Shown: positions 41,666 to 50,174, numbered from the stretch's first letter. The stretch is 64,000 nt of DNA from Pseudoneobacillus sp052180215 (GCF_052180215.1 NZ_CP197471.1:282001-346000), one strand, 5' to 3'. Notes: generated by a model from the sequence alone, not told the origin. Numbers and translations are program-made.

Positions 41666-43192
41666 ATGAAGAATAAAAGAGGATTTATAGCAGAGGAATG
41701 CCCCAACCTAATTGAAGAATGGCATCCATCTGAAAATAAAGAGAATACCCCATTCAATGTAAGAGCTGGTTCAGATAAGAGTGTTGTTTGGCGTTGTAAA
41801 GAATGTGAGCATATTTGGGAAACGCAAGCAAAGAGTAGAGCAATTAAGAATACTGGATGTCCAAAATGCCATGAAAGATATAATGTAGGCTTTCCAGAAC
41901 TTGCGATATATTTTTATATCAAACAACTTTTTGTAGATGCACAGCTAAATGCTCCTATAGAGGGGATAGGTAAGTATAAATCTGTAGACGTATTTATCCC
42001 TTCTTTTAATTTGGTCATAGAGTATGATGGTGGACATACCCATAGGGAAAGAGTAGTAATCGATAAGGAAAAGAGCCGTTTATTAATAGAAAATGGATAT
42101 CTGTTAATAAGGATCAGAGATAATGGATTATCGTCTCTTGAAATTGAAGGAGTAAAAGAATATCTATATGAACGTACTTCAAATAAAACAGTTGGGAATA
42201 TGATTAAACATCTATTATCGATGATTAATGAACAGTATAAAGGTTTTACCAATGATATTAATAGATTGATAAAAAAGGTTAATGTTGATATTGATAATAT
42301 TCCTATACTTGCTCAAATTCCACCAATCATAGAAAAGGACAACCTATTAGAAAAGTATCCAGAAATAGAAAGTATTTGGGATTACGATAGAAACTACCCT
42401 TTGAGACCAGAACATTTCAAGCAGTATTCAAATTTTAAGGCTTGGTTTATTTGTGAGCAAAAGCATTCAACTTTAGCCCAAATCGGTAGTAAAGCACAAG
42501 GGCATGGGTGTAAGGTTTGTGATGGTCAAGTAGCAAGAGAAGAGTATAACTTGGAATTATTATTTCCACAGATAGCAACAGAATGGAATTCTGAGAAAAA
42601 CAACAATGCTTCACCGAATAAATATTTACCATTTTCAAATCAACTTGTGTTTTGGGATTGCCCTAAATGTAAATCGACATACGATAAAATAATCAATGAG
42701 CGAACAGGTGGGGGTGAGGGATGTCCCTATTGTGCAGGTAAAAGGGTAAATGAAACTAATTGTTTATCCAAAACACATCCCCATCTTGCAATTGAATGGG
42801 ACTATAATAAAAATGATGACCTGACACCAGATAATGTCACAAAAGGTTCTCATGAAAAAGTATGGTGGTTATGTGAGAGAAACCATAGTTATCCTGCTGT
42901 TGTATATAGTCGTGTTGATGGAAAGGGCTGTCCAACTTGCTATGAACTTTATGGTCGATTTGCACCAAAAAAGGTAAAGAGAGAAAGATCTTTAGTAATA
43001 AAAAAACCAGAAATTGCAAAGCAATGGCATCCAACCAAAAATGGTAATATCCGCCCTGATGAAGTTGGAGCATTTGCAAGGGAAAAATACTGGTGGCAAT
43101 GTGAGAATGGTCATGAATGGAAAAAGTCTCCTAACAGTAGAAGAAGTGCGAAATGTAATCTATGCAAAATTAAATATATCTACGATGTTTGA
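41666..43192 (+). CDS. Zinc-ribbon repeat protein with internal endonuclease fold
   Basis: The protein (508 aa) has one treble-clef zinc ribbon at the N-terminus (EEWHPSENK, WRCKECEHIWE, CPKCHERY). A VSR/DUF559-like PD-(D/E)XK nuclease unit follows (VDVFIPSFNLVIEYDGGHTH, about 105-160). Four further ribbons then each carry a WHP- or WDY-like segment with CxxC pairs (CKVCDG, CPYCAG, CPTCYE, CNLCK). It is probably a DNA-binding endonuclease. The ATG at 41666 follows TGGAGATAAAA and is preferred to 41654. It shares its building blocks with the gene at 55633. Confidence 0.8.
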   Translation: MKNKRGFIAEECPNLIEEWHPSENKENTPFNVRAGSDKSVVWRCKECEHIWETQAKSRAIKNTGCPKCHERYNVGFPELAIYFYIKQLFVDAQLNAPIEGIGKYKSVDVFIPSFNLVIEYDGGHTHRERVVIDKEKSRLLIENGYLLIRIRDNGLSSLEIEGVKEYLYERTSNKTVGNMIKHLLSMINEQYKGFTNDINRLIKKVNVDIDNIPILAQIPPIIEKDNLLEKYPEIESIWDYDRNYPLRPEHFKQYSNFKAWFICEQKHSTLAQIGSKAQGHGCKVCDGQVAREEYNLELLFPQIATEWNSEKNNNASPNKYLPFSNQLVFWDCPKCKSTYDKIINERTGGGEGCPYCAGKRVNETNCLSKTHPHLAIEWDYNKNDDLTPDNVTKGSHEKVWWLCERNHSYPAVVYSRVDGKGCPTCYELYGRFAPKKVKRERSLVIKKPEIAKQWHPTKNGNIRPDEVGAFAREKYWWQCENGHEWKKSPNSRRSAKCNLCKIKYIYDV

Positions 43193-43346
43193 TACTTTGT
43201 CAATTGAAAAGAAAAATTAATACACTATAGCCCCCAGGAAAATTAAACAGGGAGCTATTCAGGTATCTAACTCGCACTCTATACTCATTTTTATAATCTC
43301 TATTCATTGAGGATGCTTCATATTTATATTAAGAGGGGGGATCAGC

Positions 43347-44066
43347 TTGGATTTTAATTTAGATTTTTCTTTTAATGTCATATCTATTTTAACTGGAATA
43401 ATAGCATGGAGTTTTGTAGCATTTTTTGCTTATAGAATATATAAAAAACAAATAGTCAAACCAAAAGTATGGAAGGTTATGGTGGTAATACTTATTGGTC
43501 TTTTTTCCTTCTCAATTAATTGGAATATATTTGATACGATAATTAAGTTTCCCATTTTACCTCTTGGAGTATGGATATTGTATTTTGTCTTTAAAGGTAA
43601 GAACGAGAAGTGGCAAAATTATCGAGCTTTTGCCTGGTTAGGTTTTTGTGCAAACTTTATTTTCTTGGTATCTACTTTTATAACAATTCCAGTCCATCAT
43701 GTCATATACCCCAAAAGCGAGCCATCAACCTACATTTCTAATATTAAGAATGCCTCAATTATTAATATTCACCCATCAGCAAAGGAACGTTTAATTAATA
43801 AAGAGAGTCTGGTAAAACAACTCCATACAATGGAACAAGAAAAGATTTATAGCGATCAGTGGTACGAAGATACATATATGAATACCGAATCGAATAAGAA
43901 AAACGAACGGTTTCCATATCAACTTATAGGAACTTCATCAAAATGGGGAAGTGGTCTTCACGCAATTATTTACATTGAAGACGATGGAAAAGGAATTTTA
44001 GTATCAACATCAAAAAAACAATTTTATTTTCGCTCTGAAGAGACGCTGATTGAAGGAGGAAAATAA
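43347..44066 (+). CDS. Polytopic membrane protein with extracytoplasmic tail
   Basis: The 239-residue protein has about four helices in its first 120 residues (ISILTGIIAWSFVAFFAY, VWKVMVVILIGLFSFSI, AWLGFCANFIFLVSTFITI). A soluble domain follows with SAKERLINKESLVKQLHTME and GLHAIIYIEDDGKGILVST. A TTG start follows GAGGGGGG. It is next to, and probably cotranscribed with, the gene at 44068. I do not recognise the family. Confidence 0.65.
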   Translation: MDFNLDFSFNVISILTGIIAWSFVAFFAYRIYKKQIVKPKVWKVMVVILIGLFSFSINWNIFDTIIKFPILPLGVWILYFVFKGKNEKWQNYRAFAWLGFCANFIFLVSTFITIPVHHVIYPKSEPSTYISNIKNASIINIHPSAKERLINKESLVKQLHTMEQEKIYSDQWYEDTYMNTESNKKNERFPYQLIGTSSKWGSGLHAIIYIEDDGKGILVSTSKKQFYFRSEETLIEGGK

Positions 44067-44067
44067 A

Positions 44068-44805
44068 ATGATGAAGAAAAGATTATTGTTTCTTATAGCG
44101 GTAGGAATATTTCTATTGTTTATCGTATATTGGTTTTATTTTTCAAAGCCAACTCCACTTCCAAGTAATGAACAAATAGTTGAAGAGATTAATAGCGTAT
44201 TTCCAGAAGCGGCCGCAAATTTCATTCAAGACACTATTACAGTTGAAGAACGTTATGTTTTAGTGCCTTATATCTCAAATAAAGGCGAATACGGTTTAAG
44301 CTACTGGGCATGGAAAAAACATAATTGGATTGTAGAGTCAATTGATACAAGAGGGGAACCAAAGGTATGGAAGATTGATAGAAATGATCCTTCATCGTTC
44401 CATCTTGTTTGGAATATTCATCCTAAAGACCACTTGGGTTCTATTGATTTTTATTTAATCAGAGATAGAGGGTATCATATCACTAATGGAAATGAGTATT
44501 ATTATCCAAGAATACAAATGGAGAAAAAAGTATCCTTTCAAGAGAAATCGTATGGTTTAATGCAATTACCAGAGGATTGGGTAACATTTATAAAAACTTC
44601 TGCAAAAGTAGAATCAGCAAAACAGCCTAATTTTTTATCTCACAATTTCTTTCCCGACCAAAATATGTTTTTTGGTTGGATTCCATATGATCAAACTAAT
44701 AAAGAAGTCTTTCCAGAGGGTTCTGTAAATAGTAACAGTTACTCCAATGGTAATTTAACTTTTGAGTATGTCATGATATTGAATAAAAAAGAATTAGAGT
44801 TTTAA
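44068..44805 (+). CDS. Membrane-anchored extracytoplasmic protein, unknown
   Basis: One N-terminal helix (RLLFLIAVGIFLLFIVYWFY) anchors a soluble domain with EQIVEEINSVFPEAAANFI, GLSYWAWKKHNWIVES and DPSSFHLVWNIHP. GGAGGAAAATAAA precedes the ATG; the TTG at 44050 overlaps that site and is rejected. It starts two bases after the previous stop, so the pair is likely translated together. Family unknown. Confidence 0.65.
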   Translation: MMKKRLLFLIAVGIFLLFIVYWFYFSKPTPLPSNEQIVEEINSVFPEAAANFIQDTITVEERYVLVPYISNKGEYGLSYWAWKKHNWIVESIDTRGEPKVWKIDRNDPSSFHLVWNIHPKDHLGSIDFYLIRDRGYHITNGNEYYYPRIQMEKKVSFQEKSYGLMQLPEDWVTFIKTSAKVESAKQPNFLSHNFFPDQNMFFGWIPYDQTNKEVFPEGSVNSNSYSNGNLTFEYVMILNKKELEF

Positions 44806-44871
44806 CTGTTAAATTAATGAAATTTGAACAGAGGATATCCTTTCTTTTAAGAAGCCTAAGATATTCACGAT

Positions 44872-44891
44872 TTACCCACAGGTTATCCACA
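44872..44891 (+). promoter_or_regulatory. Tandem DnaA-box-like sites
   Basis: TTATCCACA (44883-44891) is a perfect DnaA box. TTACCCACA (44872-44880), one base different, precedes it by two bases, putting the pair 11 bases apart, about one helical turn. They lie in the gap 44806-45011, which has no gene. Confidence 0.4.
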
Positions 44892-45011
44892 TTCCCTCTA
44901 TATCTATATTGAATCAAACAAATGTCTATAAATGATCACATTTAAAGAAAATAGTTGATGGGATTTGTCTCCTTATTGTCGAATATTGTATAAAAAGGAG
45001 GCTTGCTTAAA

Positions 45012-45350
45012 ATGGATACCAATTTATTATCAGTAAATGTTGATAAGGCAAAACGCAGGATTGATAAGCTACAGAAACAAATTGATGAATTACAATGGTT
45101 TATAACTTGTGCCGAAAATTATAAACCAATTAGCTTTAAGGGAAAAGTCATCAAGCATTATGCATATCAGGGAAGTATATTGAAAACGTTTGAAATAATA
45201 AAAACAGATCCAGATTTTGAAATTGGTAAGGAAAATATCTATAAGGCGATTGATATTACTGAGATTATAGATAGTAAGCCGATGGATGATTTGCATTTAA
45301 TGGTACGAAAAATCTATAGAATTAATAAAAAGAATGCAAAGGGGAATTAG
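45012..45350 (+). CDS. Small coiled-coil protein (112 aa), unknown
   Basis: It begins with a predicted coiled coil (VNVDKAKRRIDKLQKQIDEL) and continues with a basic, strand-rich part ending INKKNAKGN. AAAGGAGG lies ten bases before the ATG at 45012. No family recognised. Confidence 0.55.
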   Translation: MDTNLLSVNVDKAKRRIDKLQKQIDELQWFITCAENYKPISFKGKVIKHYAYQGSILKTFEIIKTDPDFEIGKENIYKAIDITEIIDSKPMDDLHLMVRKIYRINKKNAKGN

Positions 45351-45469
45351 GGAGAACCCTGGGTTATAAATACAATTGCTTTATCCTATACTTCAAAATG
45401 GATGATTATAGGTAAGTTATATGCACTCTTAATATGGTGGAAATATTCCATTATTTAGGGTAAAATAGA

Positions 45470-45480
45470 TATAATATAAT
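45470..45480 (+). promoter_or_regulatory. -10 elements before the 45503 leader ORF
   Basis: Two overlapping TATAAT hexamers are present; no good -35 is seen. Confidence 0.35.
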
Positions 45481-45502
45481 AATATTTTTACTGGTGACGA
45501 TA

Positions 45503-45565
45503 ATGGGATATCTAATTCAAAAGACAACAAAAACAAATAAAAAAATTCAACCCTTACATCTCTAA
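45503..45565 (+). CDS. 20-codon leader ORF ending in a terminator loop
   Basis: ATG at 45503 after a weak GGTGACGATA site opens MGYLIQKTTKTNKKIQPLHL. The final codons make the 5' arm of the terminator at 45551-45584, and the TAA is exactly the three-base loop. Translation is unproven. Confidence 0.4.
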   Translation: MGYLIQKTTKTNKKIQPLHL

Positions 45566-45584
45566 GAGATGTGAGGGTTTTTTT
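45551..45584 (+). terminator. Attenuator-type terminator before the RNase H-like gene
   Basis: A 12-bp stem (CCCTTACATCTC with GAGATGTGAGGG), a TAA loop and seven T lie 65 bases before the gene at 45649. Confidence 0.85.
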
Positions 45585-45648
45585 ATGAAAAAATATTTTA
45601 CCAAAATTACAATTAAGTATGAGTTACTAAAAATTTGGAGGGATTTGT

Positions 45649-46215
45649 ATGAAAGCAAAAGGGAATACAAAACGACTGATAAAAACGAATTTTTGGGAGG
45701 GTTATGAGGAGAAAGTTCCTAAAGAACTGAAGGAAATGATCTTTGAGCAATATTTGAGTAATGATACACTTTTTATTTATTGCGATGCTTCAGGGAAATT
45801 GCACTGCCAAGAAATGTCTGTAGCTTGCTCTTATGTACAAGGTGCTTCGGTTATTGTTAAACAAAAATTTGTTTACCTTCCAACGGATTGCATAAATAAA
45901 AATATCTATGGAGAAATGCAGTCCATCTTTTTTACTTTAATACATTTTACAAAATATATGATGCCAGGTTGTAAAAGTGTAATCATTTTTTCAGATGTTA
46001 ATGAGATTGAAAATATTTTAAATAACCAAAAAAAATTTGAGAATCTTTCATTAAGGAAAGCACAGTCAGAACTGATTTTACTTTATCATAAAGCGAAAAA
46101 GCAGAATCCAAACATATCTATTGAGATTAAATATTTACCTACAGAACAAAAGTTATATAACCCTTTCTATAGAGCCTCCCACAATGCGGCCTATGACATG
46201 TTACATAGAAGATAA
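45649..46215 (+). CDS. RNase H-like fold protein
   Basis: The 188-residue protein has the spacing of RNase H acidic residues: D46 in LFIYCDASGK, E89 in YGEMQSIF, D116 in VIIFSDVNEI, and the C-terminal RASHNAAYDML with D183. That is the RNase HI/Rv2228-like arrangement, with a unique N-terminal 40 residues. It may cleave RNA:DNA hybrids or act as a nuclease in defence. GGAGGG precedes the ATG. A leader-type terminator lies upstream. Confidence 0.7.
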   Translation: MKAKGNTKRLIKTNFWEGYEEKVPKELKEMIFEQYLSNDTLFIYCDASGKLHCQEMSVACSYVQGASVIVKQKFVYLPTDCINKNIYGEMQSIFFTLIHFTKYMMPGCKSVIIFSDVNEIENILNNQKKFENLSLRKAQSELILLYHKAKKQNPNISIEIKYLPTEQKLYNPFYRASHNAAYDMLHRR

Positions 46216-46367
46216 GAAACTAACAAAACTTGCTTAATGATAAATTAAGATATCGTCACTTAATAAGTAGATAAAGAGTAGAGTAAGATGCTATATTTTC
46301 TTATCTATTAGTAGTCAAATTGATAGATGTCTTTCAAAAAAATAAAAAAGAAAAGGCAGGAAATGAA

Positions 46368-46904
46368 ATGAGTAACCTACATAATTTTGAAGAGGTTGTT
46401 AGAAAAGCAAGAGCGGATATTTGGGGCATCATTATCAATTTATTTAGTAAGAATATAGATATTGATACGGTAATTCATATACTTTCATTTGATAAAGAAG
46501 AATTAGAGGAATTAGAAGAGACTATACAAGGGAAAAACACTGATGTAGCAAGGAACATTGCAATTAGTCTTGCAAAAGATGCTAATGAGCTTAACCTGAC
46601 TGCACCTATCATTGAAGAGAAAACAGGTGTGGCTCAATCTGAATTTATTAATTTTATGAATCAAAACGTTGGAGGAATAGACATAAGGAAGCAAGCGAAG
46701 GAGAATGTAGGTATAAAAGCAAAAAATAGAGTGAGAGCAAGAGGGATAACAAAACTACCTGAATCCTACAAATCTGAACTCTCTAAAGAGAATGAACGAG
46801 CTATTAAATTATTAAGAAGCATATCAAACAACCATACTTGTAGACCTATGTCTGTAAGAATGAAGTTTAGTGACTTTGATGAAATAAAACATCTGCTTGA
46901 TTAG
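46368..46904 (+). CDS. Unknown helical acidic/basic protein (178 aa)
   Basis: The protein (FEEVVRKARADIWGIIINLF, FDKEELEELEETIQGK) is helical, with a basic segment (KNRVRARGITKL) near the middle of the second half. No motif is recognised. The ATG at 46368 follows GGCAGGAAATGAA; the upstream start at 46320 is not needed. It lies between the RNase H-like and ligase genes. Confidence 0.5.
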   Translation: MSNLHNFEEVVRKARADIWGIIINLFSKNIDIDTVIHILSFDKEELEELEETIQGKNTDVARNIAISLAKDANELNLTAPIIEEKTGVAQSEFINFMNQNVGGIDIRKQAKENVGIKAKNRVRARGITKLPESYKSELSKENERAIKLLRSISNNHTCRPMSVRMKFSDFDEIKHLLD

Positions 46905-46992
46905 CTTTTATAAGTTGGAGTTCAGAAACAAGGTAGTAATTACCATAAGGGGTTTTAAAGTATCATGTTAAAATAGTCATGAGGTGGTTAGT

Positions 46993-47817
46993 ATGTTTAT
47001 TTCACCAATGTTATTACACAAATCAGAACAACCTTTTGATGACGTTTCCTATATAACTGAATTAAAGTTAGATGGATTTAGAACTATCTGGACAAAATTT
47101 GATGATAAAGTGAGAATATATACCCGTCATAATAATGAGATTACTTCCAAGTTTCCAAAATTGGTGAATCTTCCTCTTCCCAATGGGACTATTCTTGATG
47201 GTGAAATTGTAGTTACAGACGAACAAGGGCGACCAGACTTTGAGGCTGTTATGGAACGTTTTATCTCCAAAAATTCACACCATACGATTTCATATTCAGT
47301 TTTTGACATCCTATATTTTGAAGGTAGAAAGATTACAAGTTTACCTCTGATAAAGCGGAAGGAGATTCTGGGAGAAGCAATCACCGAGGATACGCCTTTG
47401 TTGAACAAAGTACAATGGATTGAAGGAAACGGTGAGCAATACTTTGAACTGATAAAGCAATATGATTTAGAGGGAATCGTTCATAAAAAGGCATTTTCAA
47501 ACTATCAAATAAATAAGCGGTCTCATGATTGGCTGAAGATAATAAATTACAAATTCGAAAATGTCTATATTTCTGGGCTGAGAAAAGACGAGTTTGGACT
47601 TCTTCTAAACTTTGAAAATGGGAAGTATGCAGGTTTATTGGAATTTATGGCTCCGCAAGGTCGTAAAGCGTTTTACAACCAATACAAAGACCTTATTGTT
47701 GATGAGAATGATTCGTTCCTTTATCTTGATCCAAAGTTGAAAGCAATAGTGAAATATAGAAACCTAACAAAAAAAGGTCTATTGAGAATACCTTCTTTTG
47801 TTGAATGGGTAAGTTGA
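46993..47817 (+). CDS. ligB: ATP-dependent DNA ligase, phage YoqV/LigB type
   Basis: The 274-residue protein contains only the adenylation and OB domains. K25 in ITELKLDGFR is the AMP-accepting lysine, followed by LPNGTILDGEIVV (motif III), SYSVFDILYFEG (IIIa), YDLEGIVHKKAFSNY (IV) and HDWLKIINY (V). This matches the small ligase of phage SPbeta. A host already has NAD-dependent LigA, so this one marks mobile or repair DNA. GAGGTGG precedes the ATG at 46993. Confidence 0.9.
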   Translation: MFISPMLLHKSEQPFDDVSYITELKLDGFRTIWTKFDDKVRIYTRHNNEITSKFPKLVNLPLPNGTILDGEIVVTDEQGRPDFEAVMERFISKNSHHTISYSVFDILYFEGRKITSLPLIKRKEILGEAITEDTPLLNKVQWIEGNGEQYFELIKQYDLEGIVHKKAFSNYQINKRSHDWLKIINYKFENVYISGLRKDEFGLLLNFENGKYAGLLEFMAPQGRKAFYNQYKDLIVDENDSFLYLDPKLKAIVKYRNLTKKGLLRIPSFVEWVS

Positions 47818-47819
47818 CT

Positions 47820-47855
47820 AAGAGTGGCAAAAGTGGTCGCTCTTTTTTATTCCAG
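47820..47855 (+). terminator. Possible ligase terminator
   Basis: AAGAG...CTCTT short stem with six T, just after the ligase stop. Weak. Confidence 0.4.
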
Positions 47856-48017
47856 TAAATAGTTTGTTATTGATTACAGCAAATTGATTATTCAAGATAA
47901 TTAATGAAAATATCCCCAAATAGGCTACCTTATATAAAGTTTTAAAACATTCATAATGTTGTCACAAGGATATTGTCGATTTATATCTAATGATATTTGT
48001 AAAAGGAGCTGTTATCA

Positions 48018-48200
48018 ATGAAGATCGGTGACAAGAAGATGTTTTTATATATCCCCAATGTTGGGTTTATTAATGGGGAAGAACCCGTAGACAATATTGT
48101 TAAAAAAATGGAGCAAGTATTAATAGAAAAAGGATTTGAAGAGGATAAAATAGCTGGACTATTAACTGGGGTTTGGGAATTTGGACTCTACGAAGATTAA
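48018..48200 (+). CDS. Unknown small protein (60 aa)
   Basis: The 60-residue product (MKIGDKKMFLYIPNVGFING, VDNIVKKMEQVLIEKGFEED) has a good AAAGGAGC ribosome site and its own terminator, supporting expression. No family recognised. Confidence 0.55.
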   Translation: MKIGDKKMFLYIPNVGFINGEEPVDNIVKKMEQVLIEKGFEEDKIAGLLTGVWEFGLYED

Positions 48201-48225
48201 ACTCTCTTGACTGAGGGTTTTTTTA
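48200..48225 (+). terminator. Terminator of the 48018 gene
   Basis: AACTCTC pairs with GAGGGTT, loop TTGACT, followed by T run; the stem begins at the stop codon's last base. Confidence 0.75.
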
Positions 48226-48336
48226 TTTACATTGCTCTTAAAGCAGGTAACGGGAAGGTTAGTTAATTAGAGGATATAGTTTAAACCTTGTCGAATAAAA
48301 CTTTGATTAATACAAATAGAAAGGGTGCTACAATAA

Positions 48337-48678
48337 ATGAATATATTATTACTAATTATAGTATTTCTTATATACGGATTAATATCTGACTGGTTATTAA
48401 GGAGAGCCTTAAAAATAAATAAGAGTAATTGGGCTTTTTATAAATCTGTTAATACTACTCATAAATGGATTGAACGGATAATATTTATTGGATTCATGAT
48501 CTTATTATGGTTTGTTGAAGATACTTTTCTTTTGATGATTGCCTTCTTTTTTACCCTATTTACTGTTCGTGCTTTTATGGAATGGAAATATGAAAGAATG
48601 AGAAAAGAATATTTGGTGACTCTGTTTTCTATTATTAACTTAATATTATTTTTAAGCATGGTAACAATTTTTAGTTAG
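48337..48678 (+). CDS. DUF4181 membrane protein
   Basis: The 113-residue protein has an N-terminal helix, KINKSNWAFYKSVNTTHKWI, a second hydrophobic block (IIFIGFMILLWF), then FTVRAFMEWKYERMRKEYLV and a final helix. This arrangement is that of DUF4181 proteins of Bacillus. Function unknown. GAAAGGGTGC precedes the ATG. Confidence 0.72.
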   Translation: MNILLLIIVFLIYGLISDWLLRRALKINKSNWAFYKSVNTTHKWIERIIFIGFMILLWFVEDTFLLMIAFFFTLFTVRAFMEWKYERMRKEYLVTLFSIINLILFLSMVTIFS

Positions 48679-48774
48679 AAAATAGATACTAAACTTTTTT
48701 ATAACTAACGAAGGGTTAATTTTATAAAATGGATAAGCCTTATTAGAAACTCATTTGAAATAGGAGATAGAGGA

Positions 48775-48924
48775 ATGGAAAAAGAGCAAAAAAATGTAAA
48801 GGAACCCAGTCTTATTAAGAGTATAATAATTGATATTCGAGATTCAATTTTATTTGATTTAATTTTAAATATCCTATTTTTTATCCCAAGAATACTATTT
48901 CGAGTTATTAGGAATTTTTGGTAA
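48775..48924 (+). CDS. Small membrane protein (49 aa)
   Basis: The ORF begins MEKEQKNVKEPSLIKSIIID and ends in a hydrophobic, basic tail (ILFFIPRILFRVIRNFW). TAGGAGAT lies before the ATG. Probably real and membrane-associated; family unknown. Confidence 0.5.
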   Translation: MEKEQKNVKEPSLIKSIIIDIRDSILFDLILNILFFIPRILFRVIRNFW

Positions 48925-48998
48925 TGTCCAAAATATAATTTAAGAACAGTTAGTATTAAGAGAAAAGAAATAAGTTGATATAAATAGCTGTTAGGAAT

Positions 48999-49091
48999 GT
49001 GGGTTTATTGGAAATATCTATTAAGGAAAGCACATATTACAGGGTTATTTTAGAATTTCATTCGACTTTAGAGGGCTATTCTTCATTGTAA
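48999..49091 (+). CDS. 30-codon ORF ending in a terminator loop
   Basis: A GTG at 48999 (weak TTAGGAAT site) opens MGLLEISIKESTYYRVILEF, ending EGYSSL. The stop lies in the loop of the terminator at 49074-49110. No + strand gene follows closely, so this may be a small gene and not a leader. Confidence 0.3.
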   Translation: MGLLEISIKESTYYRVILEFHSTLEGYSSL

Positions 49092-49110
49092 AAAATAGCC
49101 TTTTATTTTT
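49074..49110 (+). terminator. Intrinsic terminator
   Basis: GGCTATT pairs with AATAGCC, with TTTTATTTTT after it. It ends transcription toward the convergent Spo0E-like gene. Confidence 0.75.
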
Positions 49111-49297
49111 AAATGGTCAATTCCCTTGATTCTGTTAATACTTGATATTGATAAAGAAAATAATCCAATTCTTGACTTGCTTTTACCGTTCGGTCATGAT
49201 TTAGACCTAATTTTATCCCTGTATTAATTAAATCAAATCTTAAAAATTCTATATAAACCCTCAATTCTAAAGGTGATAAAATTAATGTAGTTTTCAT
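49109..49297 (-). CDS. Spo0E-like aspartyl phosphatase
   Basis: The 62-residue protein has the SQELD signature of Spo0E-family phosphatases (RTVKASQELDYFLYQYQ), which remove phosphate from Spo0A~P and block sporulation entry. The N-terminal half (LSPLELRVYIEFLRFDLINT) gives the first helix of the family hairpin. AGGGG precedes the ATG. Its presence in the island suggests the element can influence the host's sporulation decision. Confidence 0.78.
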   Translation of the reverse strand: MKTTLILSPLELRVYIEFLRFDLINTGIKLGLNHDRTVKASQELDYFLYQYQVLTESRELTI

Positions 49298-49403
49298 TTT
49301 AGTACCCCTATTTATAAATATGACAAAACACTTTATGAATATATCATTAAATTAATCACAATTGTTGTTAAGTATATCACAAAATATGGAATTTTCCCCT
49401 TTC

Positions 49404-49736
49404 TTATTTAAGCTCGATCCCAACAATATTTTTAAAACTGAGTCTTACTATAATTCCATCTTTCTCTTCTAAATATAGGATGCAATTGATTTCATCAAGC
49501 CTGTGTATCAAGCCACTGTATTCTTCAAAAAATCCATCCTTCCAAACTCTTATCTGTACTGGATGTGCGTATTCTATAGCTTCGTAAATAATTTCATTGA
49601 TAGCTAATAGTTGGTATTCATCTAAAATAGGCATTTTTTCCTTCTGATCATCAGCTTTAAGGTTATTTATCATTTTTACATGTTCAGGTATAAAATACGC
49701 CGAGTTCCATTTGATTTTCCCTCTATCACGAATCAT
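49404..49736 (-). CDS. YolD-like protein
   Basis: The 110-residue protein opens MIRDRGKIKWNSAYFIPEHV and ends with FFEEYSGLIHRLDEINCILY and LSFKNIVGIELK, a typical YolD-like domain. YolD proteins usually sit beside UvrX-type Y-family polymerases and are SOS-induced. No polymerase lies here, but a LexA box precedes the gene. AAAGGTGG gives the ribosome site. Confidence 0.85.
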   Translation of the reverse strand: MIRDRGKIKWNSAYFIPEHVKMINNLKADDQKEKMPILDEYQLLAINEIIYEAIEYAHPVQIRVWKDGFFEEYSGLIHRLDEINCILYLEEKDGIIVRLSFKNIVGIELK

Positions 49737-49764
49737 ATTATCAAACCACCTTTTTGTTTATTAT

Positions 49765-49778
49765 AGAACAAATGTTCG
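49765..49778 (-). promoter_or_regulatory. LexA (DinR) box upstream of the YolD-like gene
   Basis: GAACAAATGTTCG contains the perfect palindrome GAAC-N4-GTTC, 30 bases before the start codon at 49736, the usual SOS-operator position. Confidence 0.8.
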
Positions 49779-49833
49779 GTATTATACATAAGGGATTTTT
49801 TATTCTGACTAAAACACATCACTGGCATACGTA

Positions 49834-50169
49834 ATGAAGGCGATGGAAAATCCTGATCAAACGATGGAAGAAATTGAACAATCCCTATTGGCTAAGACCG
49901 AAGAAACACCTGTAGAACAACAAGAGGAAATTGAGCCTGTCCTAACCATTGTAGAGAAGCCAGTGGTTGAAAAAGAAAAGGATAAGAAAAACGTCAAAAA
50001 AGCTCCTGCTTCTAAGAAAGCAACAACCGATAAGAAAAAGACCGTCAGAAAAGCAACGGGAAAAGCATCAGATAAAAATAAAGAAGTGAAGAAAGAAACA
50101 GCAAAAACTCGCAAGCAACAAGTCGAAGAGTTACAGAAAGAGGCAGAAGAAGCATCTTCCGCTTCCTAA
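49834..50169 (+). CDS. Lysine/alanine-rich low-complexity protein
   Basis: The 111-residue frame is rich in Lys, Glu, Ala and Thr (KKAPASKKATTDKKKTVRKA) like histone-tail or DNA-condensing proteins. The start is uncertain (49834 or 49843) and no good ribosome site is visible, so it may be the remnant of a longer gene. A strong terminator follows. Low-complexity content prevents family assignment. Confidence 0.5.
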   Translation: MKAMENPDQTMEEIEQSLLAKTEETPVEQQEEIEPVLTIVEKPVVEKEKDKKNVKKAPASKKATTDKKKTVRKATGKASDKNKEVKKETAKTRKQQVEELQKEAEEASSAS

Positions 50170-50174
50170 TCATA

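Noticed and set aside
49857..50114. Minus-strand ORF rich in Ser/Phe opposite the Lys-rich protein
   Set aside because: It is the complement of AAG/AAA-rich codons and has no start signal.
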